From positions 1,178,001 to 1,242,000 of the forward strand of contig OZ245731.1 of NCBI GenBank assembly GCA_965227155.1: a stretch of 64,000 nucleotides of DNA, given 5' to 3'. The notes beneath the pieces are model-generated. The model was not told the DNA's origin, did no database searches, and saw only the letters and a program-made list of their open reading frames with translations. How positions within the stretch are numbered: position 1 is the stretch's first letter; the number at the start of each line of letters is the position of its first letter. Of this stretch, positions 55,244 through 63,494 are shown piece after piece. The DNA comes from UBA6059 sp965227155 (GTDB lineage: Bacteria; Bacteroidota; Bacteroidia; Cytophagales; Cyclobacteriaceae). A program made the translations under genes and the position numbers.

Positions 55244-55873
55244 ATGGCAGTAAAAATCAGATTAGCGCGTCGAGGACGCAAAAAAAGAGCTCTATTCGAT
55301 GTAGTAGTAGCTGACGCAAGAGCACCACGTGATGGTCGCTTCATTGAAAAAATTGGTACCTACAATCCCAATACGGATCCTGCTTCTATTGAGCTGGACA
55401 ATGACAAGGCATTCGATTGGGTAATGAAAGGTGCACAACCAACGGATACCGTTAGGGCAATGCTTTCTTACAGAGGTATACTTATGAAGAAGCATTTGCA
55501 AATTGGCGTGATCAAAGGTGCTTTAACTCAGGAAGAAGCTGATAAGAAGCTTGAAGATTGGGTACAAAGTAAAGAGCAGAAAATACAGGGCAAAATTGAT
55601 GCAATCACTAAGCAGAAAGATGCTGAGAAGAAAGCCCGTATGGAAGCTGAAACCAAAGTTAAAGAAGCCAGAGCAGAGGCATTGCGTAAGGCGCAAGTTG
55701 TTGAAGAACCAGCTCCTGAAGCTGAGGCTGCAACAGAAGATGCGGCTGAGGCTACTGCCGAAGCAGCAGCTCCGGTAGAAGAAGCTCCACAGGCAGAGCA
55801 GAAAGAGGAAACTGCAGACAATCAAAATGCAGAAGAATCTGCTGAAGAAGGCAAGGAAGAGAAGAAAGACTAA
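55244..55873 (+). CDS. rpsP: 30S ribosomal protein S16 with long acidic C-terminal extension
   Basis: The first 80-90 residues are S16: VKIRLARRGRKKRALFDVVVADARAPRDGR, IGTYNP, and TVRAMLSYRGILMKKHLQIG. S16 helps assemble the 30S subunit. The remaining 115 residues form a charged helix (EQKIQGKIDAITKQKDAEKK) and an Ala/Glu-rich tail. Long S16 tails occur in Bacteroidota; their role is not clear. It heads rpsP-rimM-trmD, the common bacterial order, with the promoter just upstream. Confidence 0.96.
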   Translation: MAVKIRLARRGRKKRALFDVVVADARAPRDGRFIEKIGTYNPNTDPASIELDNDKAFDWVMKGAQPTDTVRAMLSYRGILMKKHLQIGVIKGALTQEEADKKLEDWVQSKEQKIQGKIDAITKQKDAEKKARMEAETKVKEARAEALRKAQVVEEPAPEAEAATEDAAEATAEAAAPVEEAPQAEQKEETADNQNAEESAEEGKEEKKD

Positions 55874-55884
55874 TCATTGCTTTC

Positions 55885-56427
55885 ATGAAGCTTGAAGATT
55901 GTTACCAGCTCGGGCATATCGTCAAGCCGCATGGTCTGTCAGGTGAAGTTATTCTTTATCTAGACGTAGATTTTCCAGATGACTATAGTGAATTGGAATC
56001 AGTTTTATTGCTACGGCAAAATCAACTGATTCCTTTTTTTTTAGAATCAATTCAGTTGCAGCCCGGCTCAAGGGCAATTATCAAACTTGAAGATATATCG
56101 AGCCGCGATGATGCCAGTGGTATAGCTGGTGCTGAAGTATACCTTCCTCTCGATAACCTGCCTCCCCTCGAGGGCGATCAATTTTATTATCACGAAGTAA
56201 TCAACTTTGAAGCAATTGCAGATAGTAAGGTTTTAGGCAAAATCACCGGTACCATAGAATCTGGCTTACAGGATTTGTTTACCATAGCCGGTGCAAAGGG
56301 CGAAATCCTAATCCCAATAACAGATAACTTTATTGATCAAATTGATTTTGACCAAAAAAAGATTCATTTTGATTTGCCTGAAGGCTATTTAGATATCTAT
56401 CTAAACGATCCATCAGATGAGAATTGA
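55885..56427 (+). CDS. rimM: Ribosome maturation factor RimM
   Basis: The 180-residue protein starts with CYQLGHIVKPHGLSGEVILYL, the RimM N-terminal barrel, then DASGIAGAEVYLPLDNLPPLEGDQFYYHEVIN, and a PRC-barrel ending ITDNFIDQIDFDQKKIHFDLPEGYLD. RimM binds S19 and aids 16S head maturation. It follows rpsP after 11 bases and overlaps trmD by 11. Confidence 0.96.
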   Translation: MKLEDCYQLGHIVKPHGLSGEVILYLDVDFPDDYSELESVLLLRQNQLIPFFLESIQLQPGSRAIIKLEDISSRDDASGIAGAEVYLPLDNLPPLEGDQFYYHEVINFEAIADSKVLGKITGTIESGLQDLFTIAGAKGEILIPITDNFIDQIDFDQKKIHFDLPEGYLDIYLNDPSDEN

Positions 56428-57106
56428 ATTGATTACATGCTTGCCTGAACTCTTTGATGGGCCGATAAACCAAAGTATTTTAAAGCGAGCCCAGGAAAAA
56501 GGTCATGTGTCTATTGCAGTGCATAACCTTCGAGATTATGCTACCAATAAGCACAAAGCAGTAGACGATTATGCCTATGGAGGTGGAGCAGGCATGGTAC
56601 TTCAAATAGAACCCATTGACCGGTGCATTAAAGCATTGAAAGAGAAAAATCAATATGATGAGGTGATCTACACTTCGCCAGACGGTCACTTATTTAACCA
56701 AAAAACTGCTAATGAACTGTCTTTGGTCAACAATATTATTATCATCTGCGGTCATTATAAAGGTGTAGATGAAAGGGTGCGTGAGCATCTTGTCACAAGA
56801 GAAATAAGCATTGGAGATTATGTGCTCTCTGGTGGGGAACTTGCCGCCGCGGTGATTTCAGATGCTGTTATCCGGCTCTTACCTGGAGTATTGAATGATG
56901 AATCGTCTGCATTATCCGATTCATTTCAGGATGATCTGATCGCACCACCTGTGTATACCCGACCTGCTGATTATGAAGGCTGGAAAGTGCCTGATGTATT
57001 ATTATTGGGCCATGAGGCCAAGATTGAGCAATGGAGATATGAGCAGGCCATCAGCAGAACAAAACAAAGGCGACCAGGCCTTTTAAAAAGAAAAGAAGAT
57101 AATTAA
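56417..57106 (+). CDS. trmD: tRNA (guanine-N1)-methyltransferase TrmD
   Basis: The 229-residue trefoil-knot methyltransferase has LPELFDGPINQSILKRAQEKG, DDYAYGGGAGMVLQIEPI, IIICGHYKGVDERV, EISIGDYVLSGGELAAAVISDAVIRLLPGVL, and YTRPADYEG. It methylates G37 of tRNAs with SAM, preventing frameshifts. The GDYVLSGGE SAM/knot motif is intact. It is in the rpsP operon. Confidence 0.97.
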   Translation: MRIELITCLPELFDGPINQSILKRAQEKGHVSIAVHNLRDYATNKHKAVDDYAYGGGAGMVLQIEPIDRCIKALKEKNQYDEVIYTSPDGHLFNQKTANELSLVNNIIIICGHYKGVDERVREHLVTREISIGDYVLSGGELAAAVISDAVIRLLPGVLNDESSALSDSFQDDLIAPPVYTRPADYEGWKVPDVLLLGHEAKIEQWRYEQAISRTKQRRPGLLKRKEDN

Positions 57107-57138
57107 TAAGTGTTCATTTTTTATTCAGACCTAATTGC

Positions 57139-57146
57139 TATATTTG
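57139..57146 (+). promoter_or_regulatory. rplS: Candidate -7 box of rplS (TATATTTG)
   Basis: Exact TAnnTTTG match 32 bases before the rplS ATG, in the 71-base gap after trmD. It suggests separate or extra transcription of rplS. No clear -33 TTG. Confidence 0.5.
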
Positions 57147-57177
57147 CAGTCCGTTTTTCAGAGGTAAAGAAATCGTC

Positions 57178-57531
57178 ATGAGCGAATTAATAAAGATAGT
57201 AGAAGAGGAACTAGCTAAGGGAAGAGAAAAATTTCCTAAATTCAATGCAGGTGACACAGTTAACGTGCACGTGAAAATTACAGAAGGAAACAAAGAAAGA
57301 ATTCAGCAATTCCAGGGCACTGTAATCCAGAGAAAAAACAAGGGTACAAACGGTGAGACATTCACTGTAAGAAAAGTATCCAGCGGTATTGGTGTAGAGC
57401 GTATCTTCCCAATCCTTTCTCCTAGCATTGAAAAAATTGAGGTTCTGCGAAAAGGTAAAGTAAGAAGAGCCAGAATTTTCTACTTAAGAGGTAGAAAAGG
57501 AAAAGCAGCAAGAATTAAGGAAAAAATATAA
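57178..57531 (+). CDS. rplS: 50S ribosomal protein L19
   Basis: The 117-residue protein has KFPKFNAGDTVNVHVKI, IQQFQGTVIQRKN, GETFTVRKVSSGIGVERIFP and VRRARIFYLRGRKGKAARIKEK, all L19 signatures. It sits at the 30S-50S interface. A strong terminator follows. Confidence 0.98.
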   Translation: MSELIKIVEEELAKGREKFPKFNAGDTVNVHVKITEGNKERIQQFQGTVIQRKNKGTNGETFTVRKVSSGIGVERIFPILSPSIEKIEVLRKGKVRRARIFYLRGRKGKAARIKEKI

Positions 57532-57553
57532 ACCTCTTCTTCTTAAGAATATT

Positions 57554-57581
57554 AAAGCCAACCTTTGTGTTGGCTTTTTTT
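57554..57581 (+). terminator. rplS: Rho-independent terminator of rplS
   Basis: A 9-bp stem AAAGCCAAC/GTTGGCTTT with a 6-base loop and a T run (57575-57581) lies just before the dapF start. Confidence 0.93.
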
Positions 57582-57592
57582 GTTGACATTAA

Positions 57593-58375
57593 ATGACATT
57601 GGAATTCCATAAATATCAGGGTACCGGCAATGATTTCATCATGGTAGATGATCGTGATGAGCATTTTAACCCTCCCCCAAACATCATTGAAAAACTGTGC
57701 GATCGGCGTTTTGGCATAGGTGCTGATGGGCTAATCCTTATCAGAAATCATCAGGGGCTTGATTTTGAAATGATTTATTTCAACAGTGATGGCTCTCAAA
57801 GCATGTGTGGGAATGGCAGTCGGTGCGCGGTTCACTTTGCCCATCAGCTGGGAATTATTGGCAGGCAAACCAGCTTCCAATCTACAGATGGTTTACATGA
57901 AGCAACTATAGAGGGGGACACCATCTCATTAAGTATGCATGACGTTTGGGATATCAATGCATTGAATCCTAATGAATGCTTTCTGAATACCGGATCGCCT
58001 CACCATATCATATTTTCGCCTGATAATCATACCGTTGACATCATCAAGGAAGGAAGAACTATCCGATATGCCGACCCATATCAACCCGGAGGTACCAATG
58101 TTAATTTTGTAACTCTGCTTGGCTCAAATGAAATCAATGTGCGCACCTACGAGCGGGGGGTCGAAGATGAGACATTAAGCTGTGGGACAGGTGTAACCGC
58201 TGCAGCACTTGCTGTATCTCAACAAAATATTTCTTCTCCGGTAATCGTCCATACCAAAGGAGGAACGCTTTCGGTCTCATTTGTAAGAAATGAAAAGGGT
58301 TTCACACAAATCAAATTGATTGGTCCGGCTACTCCTGTTTTTAAAGGAGCAATTGATTTATCTACACTGGAATAA
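57593..58375 (+). CDS. dapF: Diaminopimelate epimerase
   Basis: The 260-residue protein starts with LEFHKYQGTGNDFIMVDDRD and has the two catalytic cysteines in MCGNGSRC and LSCGTGVTAAALAV. It converts LL- to meso-diaminopimelate for peptidoglycan and lysine. It follows the rplS terminator by 12 bases, so its own promoter must overlap that element or it depends on read-through. Confidence 0.97.
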   Translation: MTLEFHKYQGTGNDFIMVDDRDEHFNPPPNIIEKLCDRRFGIGADGLILIRNHQGLDFEMIYFNSDGSQSMCGNGSRCAVHFAHQLGIIGRQTSFQSTDGLHEATIEGDTISLSMHDVWDINALNPNECFLNTGSPHHIIFSPDNHTVDIIKEGRTIRYADPYQPGGTNVNFVTLLGSNEINVRTYERGVEDETLSCGTGVTAAALAVSQQNISSPVIVHTKGGTLSVSFVRNEKGFTQIKLIGPATPVFKGAIDLSTLE

Positions 58376-58401
58376 TCATCAGTATTTGACCTAAAAAACA
58401 A

Positions 58402-58409
58402 TAACTTTG
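58402..58409 (+). promoter_or_regulatory. secA: Candidate -7 box of secA (TAACTTTG)
   Basis: Exact TAnnTTTG match 22 bases before the secA ATG. A TTG at 58386-58388 is only 13 bases away, too close for the standard spacing. Confidence 0.45.
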
Positions 58410-58431
58410 ACGTCCATTTAAGGAAGTATTT

Positions 58432-61400
58432 ATGTTTGATTTTGTATCGAAAGGAATAGCCAAGGTATTTGGCACAAAGGCAGATCGGGATATTAAATTA
58501 TTAATGCCCTACATCGGGAAAATCAATGGTGAGTTCGAAAAGCTCAAAGGATTAAGTGATGATGAACTGCGGGGTAAAACGGAGACATTCAAAAAGATAA
58601 TACAGGAAAAGACGCAGGATATTGACGATCAGATTAAGGCAATACATATAGAAATAGATGCGCTACCTGAAGAAGAACTGGATAAGAAAGAAGCGCATTT
58701 CTCAAAAATTGATAAGCTGGAAGAAGATCGCAACAGTAAGTTGGAAGAGATCCTCATGGAGCTTTTGCCTGAAGCGTTTGCAGTTGTAAAAGAAACTGCC
58801 AGGCGACTGAAAGAAAACGAAAAGCTTGAAGTAACTGCTTCTGACTATGATAAAGCGCTAGCCGCAGAAAAGCCACATGTTGAACTGAAAGGTGATAAAG
58901 CGATCTGGCATAACAAATGGACAGCTGCCGGCGCAGAAGTGGAATGGCAAATGGTACATTATGACGTGCAACTCATTGGTGGCGTGGTATTGCATCAGGG
59001 CAAAATTGCTGAAATGGCAACCGGTGAAGGTAAAACACTGGTGGCAACACTTCCGGCATACCTCAATGCACTTACAGGTAGAGGGGTCCATATTGTAACA
59101 GTCAATGATTATTTGGCCAAAAGGGATGCGGAATGGAATGCCCCCATCTTCCAGTTTCATGGACTTACTGTAGATTGTATTGATAAATATGAGCCCCATT
59201 CTCCCGAGCGAATAAAGGCGTATAAGGCCGATATCATATACGGCACCAACAACGAATTTGGGTTTGATTACCTGAGGGACAATATGTCTAAAAGCCCTGA
59301 TGAACTGGTTCAGGGAAAACACCATTTTGCTATGGTGGATGAGGTCGACAGTGTATTGGTAGATGATGCTCGTACGCCTCTCATTATCTCCGGTCCGGTG
59401 CCCAGAGGCAATGAGCATGAATTCTACGAGCTCAAGCCAAGAATCGGTAAGCTGGTAGAGGCGCAACGCAAACTTGTAAATCAATACCTCAACGACGCTA
59501 AAAGGCTAATCAAGGAAGGAAATGAAACGGATGGAGGCCTAGCGCTTTTCCGTGCTTACAGAGGACTTCCAAAGTTTAAGCCTTTGATCAAATTTTTGTC
59601 GGAAACGGGCATTCGAGCTATCATGCAGAAAACGGAGAATTTCTACCTACAGGACAACTCCAAAATGATGCCCGAGGCAGATGCTCCTCTCTTTTTCACC
59701 ATAGAAGAAAAAAACAATTCTATCGATCTTACTGAAAAAGGAATAGACCTTATTACGGGTGAGGATGAAGATAAATACTTCTTTATTATGCCGGATATCG
59801 GTGTAGAGGTAGCAAAGCTGGAAAATGACGAAAGCCTTTCTACCAGTGATCGATTGAAGAAAAAAGAAGAGGTGATTCAGGATTATTCGGTAAAGGGAAA
59901 AAGGATTCATACCGTTAACCAGTTATTGAAAGCCTATACCCTATTTGAAAAAGATCAGGAGTATATCGTAGTAGATGGAAAAGTTAAGATTGTAGATGAG
60001 CAAACAGGTCGGGTTATGGAAGGCCGTCGCTATTCTGATGGGCTGCACCAGGCTATAGAAGCTAAGGAAAATGTAAAGGTGGAAGATGCCACCCAGACTT
60101 ACGCTACAATTACACTGCAAAACTATTTCCGTATGTACCACAAGCTAGCCGGCATGACGGGTACTGCAGAAACTGAGGCCGGAGAGCTTTGGGAAATTTA
60201 CAAGCTTGATGTGGTAGTAATCCCAACCAATCGCCACATACAGCGAAACGATATGGAGGATAAAGTCTTCAAAACCGTTCGCGAAAAGTTCAATGCAGTG
60301 GTAGAGGAAATTACTGAGCTTACCGAAAAAGGAAGACCGGTGCTTGTAGGTACAACTTCCGTAGAAGTTTCAGAGCTTCTGAGCAGGATGCTCAAGCTGA
60401 AAAATATCAAACATCAGGTGTTGAACGCCAAGCAACATGCCAGAGAAGCAGAAGTGGTAGCAGAAGCCGGTAAGCCAGGAACAGTTACCATTGCCACCAA
60501 CATGGCGGGTCGTGGTACAGACATCAAACTTACACCAGAGTCTAAAGCAGCAGGCGGCCTTGCTATAGTGGGTACAGAACGACATGAATCCCGAAGGGTG
60601 GACAGACAGCTTAGGGGTCGTTCAGGCCGCCAGGGAGACCCGGGATCATCACAGTTTTTCGTATCTCTGGAAGATAACCTCATGCGATTATTCGGGTCTG
60701 ACAGAATCGCCAAGATAATGGATAGACTTGGTCTTGAAGAAGGTGAGGTTATTCAGCACAGCATGATTACCAAGTCGATAGAGCGAGCCCAGAAAAAGGT
60801 AGAGGAAAACAACTTTGCCATAAGAAAGCGCTTGCTTGAGTACGATGATGTGATGAATTCGCAGCGTGAGGTTATTTACAAGCGAAGGAAGAATGCGTTA
60901 TTCGGAGAAAGGCTTGAGCTAGACATCTTGAATATGATGTACGACACCTGTGATGATATTGTAATGGGTGCCAAAAACAGCCAGGACTATGATAGTCTCA
61001 AGCTGAATGCATTAAGCATACTCAGTATTGATTTCGAAATTACTGAGGAGGAATTTACGGCGACAGAAGAGTCTGCGCTCACACAAAAGCTGTTTGAAAC
61101 ATGTCTGAAAAACTATCGCACCAAAAACAGCCAGATTAAGCAGCGCGCTTTGCCGATCCTCAAAGATATTCATGAGAAACGTGGAGCTACAGTGAAGAAC
61201 GTATTGGTACCTTTTACTGATGGTAAGAGGCAAATTGGTGTGTCTGCCAGTCTTGAAGAAAGTATCCATACAGAAGGTAGCACACTCATCAAGTCTATGG
61301 AAAAAATGCTTGCTTTGGCAATCATCGATCAGACTTGGAAGGAGCACCTGCGTGATATGGATGACCTAAAGCAGTCAGTCCAAAATGCGGTATATGAGCA

Positions 61401-61785
61401 AAAAGATCCCTTATTGATTTACAAATTTGAAGGCTTTGAATTATTCAAAGGTTTTGTAAATAAAGTGAATGAAGAAACCGTTTCCTTCCTAACCAAGGCC
61501 AATATACCAGTGGAAGACCCCAACGAAGTTAGAGAGGCACAGCAGCGTAAGCAGAGGGAAAGCTACAAGGTTAATAAGGAAGAAAGTAGATCCTTGCTTC
61601 AGGGCCGGGGAGGTGGAAACAGGCCACCAGTTGAAAAACCTGAACCTGTAAAAAGTGAGAAAATCAGAGGTCGCAACGACAGGGTAACCGTACAGTACAC
61701 TGATGGTTCTGTGAAAAAAGATGTTAAATTTAAAACCGTGGAAGAAGACGTGAAAAATAATAAATGCGTCATCATCAACGAATAA
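58432..61785 (+). CDS. secA: Protein translocase ATPase SecA
   Basis: The 1117-residue motor has MATGEGKTLVATLPAYL (Walker A), VTVNDYLAKRDAEW, VDEVDSVLVDDARTPL (DEAD box), TNMAGRGTDIKL, and GRSGRQGDPGSSQFFVSLEDNLMRLFGSDRI. It pushes secretory proteins through SecYEG; SecDF of the same system lies at 9-12 kb. It is longer than E. coli SecA (901) because of inserts typical of Bacteroidota, such as residues 320-400. The C-terminus ends VKNNKCVIINE and lacks the CxCxSGxxxxxCH zinc motif that binds SecB. Confidence 0.98.
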   Translation: MFDFVSKGIAKVFGTKADRDIKLLMPYIGKINGEFEKLKGLSDDELRGKTETFKKIIQEKTQDIDDQIKAIHIEIDALPEEELDKKEAHFSKIDKLEEDRNSKLEEILMELLPEAFAVVKETARRLKENEKLEVTASDYDKALAAEKPHVELKGDKAIWHNKWTAAGAEVEWQMVHYDVQLIGGVVLHQGKIAEMATGEGKTLVATLPAYLNALTGRGVHIVTVNDYLAKRDAEWNAPIFQFHGLTVDCIDKYEPHSPERIKAYKADIIYGTNNEFGFDYLRDNMSKSPDELVQGKHHFAMVDEVDSVLVDDARTPLIISGPVPRGNEHEFYELKPRIGKLVEAQRKLVNQYLNDAKRLIKEGNETDGGLALFRAYRGLPKFKPLIKFLSETGIRAIMQKTENFYLQDNSKMMPEADAPLFFTIEEKNNSIDLTEKGIDLITGEDEDKYFFIMPDIGVEVAKLENDESLSTSDRLKKKEEVIQDYSVKGKRIHTVNQLLKAYTLFEKDQEYIVVDGKVKIVDEQTGRVMEGRRYSDGLHQAIEAKENVKVEDATQTYATITLQNYFRMYHKLAGMTGTAETEAGELWEIYKLDVVVIPTNRHIQRNDMEDKVFKTVREKFNAVVEEITELTEKGRPVLVGTTSVEVSELLSRMLKLKNIKHQVLNAKQHAREAEVVAEAGKPGTVTIATNMAGRGTDIKLTPESKAAGGLAIVGTERHESRRVDRQLRGRSGRQGDPGSSQFFVSLEDNLMRLFGSDRIAKIMDRLGLEEGEVIQHSMITKSIERAQKKVEENNFAIRKRLLEYDDVMNSQREVIYKRRKNALFGERLELDILNMMYDTCDDIVMGAKNSQDYDSLKLNALSILSIDFEITEEEFTATEESALTQKLFETCLKNYRTKNSQIKQRALPILKDIHEKRGATVKNVLVPFTDGKRQIGVSASLEESIHTEGSTLIKSMEKMLALAIIDQTWKEHLRDMDDLKQSVQNAVYEQKDPLLIYKFEGFELFKGFVNKVNEETVSFLTKANIPVEDPNEVREAQQRKQRESYKVNKEESRSLLQGRGGGNRPPVEKPEPVKSEKIRGRNDRVTVQYTDGSVKKDVKFKTVEEDVKNNKCVIINE

Positions 61786-61788
61786 GGC

Positions 61789-62298
61789 ATGAGGATAGCA
61801 GTAATCATATTCATAAGTCTGGCTTTGGTATTAGCTCGCTGTGCACCCACAAAGACGAGCTCAACCACTGAAGATGTCTATGAAGAAGATATTTCTTATT
61901 TGAGAGCGGAGGAAAAAATCCAATACAAAGATACAGAGACCTCCAATCCCGCAGCAGAAAAATTGAAGTATGCAGATGTAGTGCCGCAATATGATTTGAA
62001 AACTGAGCTTGATAGTGTTATCAATATCATCAAAGCTTCTCGCGAAGACACGGAATTTCTCAATGGCTATACGGTTCAGCTGTATATAGGGCCCAGCCGT
62101 GATGCTGCAAACGAGATGAAAGAAAAAATCTACGAATACTCAGAAGTATATGATCCCGAGATCAGCTATGTACAGCCAAATTTCCGGGTTAAGATTGGGA
62201 AATTCTTTGATCGACTGGAAGCTAACAAGGTATATGTAGATCTTAAGAAAGAATTTCCATCTGCTATTGTGGTGCCTGAAAGAATTTATTTTGAGTAA
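61789..62298 (+). CDS. SPOR-like lipoprotein
   Basis: The 169-residue protein has a lipoprotein signal (VLARC lipobox) and a C-terminal part of about 75 residues that fits a SPOR-type fold: YTVQLYIGPSRDAANEMKEKIYEY, then a second beta-alpha-beta with YVQPNFRVKIGKFFDRLEANKVYVDLKKEFPSAIVV. SPOR domains bind denuded peptidoglycan at the division site. It sits 3 bases after secA and 2 bases before the amidohydrolase gene, so it is in their operon. Confidence 0.8.
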   Translation: MRIAVIIFISLALVLARCAPTKTSSTTEDVYEEDISYLRAEEKIQYKDTETSNPAAEKLKYADVVPQYDLKTELDSVINIIKASREDTEFLNGYTVQLYIGPSRDAANEMKEKIYEYSEVYDPEISYVQPNFRVKIGKFFDRLEANKVYVDLKKEFPSAIVVPERIYFE

Positions 62299-62300
62299 AT

Positions 62301-63494
62301 ATGAGCATGATCAGGGAGGCCATACGCCAAAAGTCCAAGACACTTGCAGAAGAGACCGTAGAAATTAGAAGGTATCTGCACCAACACCCGGAATTATCTT
62401 ACCAGGAATACAACACCTCAAAATATGTTGCAGAGCAGCTAAAAAAGATTGGCCTGCAACCACAAACCGGTATAGCTGAAACGGGAGTTTCTGCAATCAT
62501 CAGAGGAAATAACCCGGATAAGAAGGTTATTGCGCTCCGAGCTGACATGGATGCGCTTCCGATAGTTGAGGAAAACAATGTTGCCTATAAATCAAAGAAT
62601 GAAGGTGTAATGCATGCCTGTGGTCATGATGTACATACTTCCAGTTTGCTCTCCACGGCCAGAATTTTACAGGAGTTAAAAGATCAGTTTGAAGGTTCAG
62701 TAAAGCTGATCTTTCAACCAGGAGAAGAGAAACTCCCGGGTGGGGCTTCATTGATGATCAAAGATGGTGTACTCGAAAACCCAAGACCATCGGCAATATT
62801 AGGCCAACACGTAATGCCATTGATCCAGGCTGGAAAAGTAGGTTTTCGAAAAGGTATTTATATGGCCAGTGCTGATGAAATCTACATCAGGGTTATTGGT
62901 AAAGGTGGTCATGCAGCTATGCCTGAATCATTTATCGATCCTGTAATGATTGCCTCACACCTCATTGTGGCATTGCAGCAAATCGTGAGCCGCAGAGGAA
63001 ATCCAAAAATCCCCTCTGTGCTATCTTTTGGCAAAATCGTCGGTCAGGGTGCAACCAATGTAATCCCCGATGAAGTATATATTGAAGGAACATTACGTAC
63101 CTTAAATGAAACATGGCGAGCAGAGGCTCATGAAAAAATTAAGATGCTAGCCACGGGGCTTGTAGCGTCCATGGGTGGAGTTTGCGATATAGAGATTAAA
63201 AAGGGATATCCTTACCTGGAAAATGAACCCGAGCTAACGGACCGAACATTGAATGCGGCGAAGGATTACCTCGGTGAAGAAAATGTAGAGCCTTTGGATA
63301 TTTGGATGGCAGCTGAAGACTTTGCCTACTACTCACATGAGGTAGACGCCTGCTTTTATCGTTTGGGCACGCGAAACGAAACCAAGGGTATCACATCAGG
63401 AGTTCATACACCTACTTTCAACATCGATGAAGAGGCATTGGCGTTATCGCCGGGGCTTATGGCCTGGCTTGCAGTAAAGGAATTGGGCAATTAA
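62301..63494 (+). CDS. M20 family metal-dependent amidohydrolase
   Basis: The 397-residue peptidase-fold protein has HQHPELSYQEYNTSKYV, ADMDALPI, HACGHDVHTSSLLSTARIL, and FQPGEEKLPGG, plus a dimerisation lid near residues 190-300 and AAEDFAYYSHEVD and TFNIDEEAL near the end. Such enzymes cleave N-acyl amino acids or dipeptides (IAA-amino acid hydrolase, hippurate hydrolase, aminoacylase-type). The exact substrate is not visible. It is the last gene of the secA operon and its stop overlaps the convergent gene by 4 bases. Confidence 0.92.
   Translation: MSMIREAIRQKSKTLAEETVEIRRYLHQHPELSYQEYNTSKYVAEQLKKIGLQPQTGIAETGVSAIIRGNNPDKKVIALRADMDALPIVEENNVAYKSKNEGVMHACGHDVHTSSLLSTARILQELKDQFEGSVKLIFQPGEEKLPGGASLMIKDGVLENPRPSAILGQHVMPLIQAGKVGFRKGIYMASADEIYIRVIGKGGHAAMPESFIDPVMIASHLIVALQQIVSRRGNPKIPSVLSFGKIVGQGATNVIPDEVYIEGTLRTLNETWRAEAHEKIKMLATGLVASMGGVCDIEIKKGYPYLENEPELTDRTLNAAKDYLGEENVEPLDIWMAAEDFAYYSHEVDACFYRLGTRNETKGITSGVHTPTFNIDEEALALSPGLMAWLAVKELGN

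Noticed and set aside
55523..55825. Two overlapping frames of about 100 codons opposite the S16 tail
   Set aside because: Low-complexity Ala/Ser and Cys/Phe/Leu sequences arising from the GCA/GAA-rich tail on the other strand.
58858..59484. A 208-codon frame antisense to secA
   Set aside because: It lies fully inside the conserved SecA motor domain, and its composition (many Cys, His, Phe) is typical of an antisense artefact.
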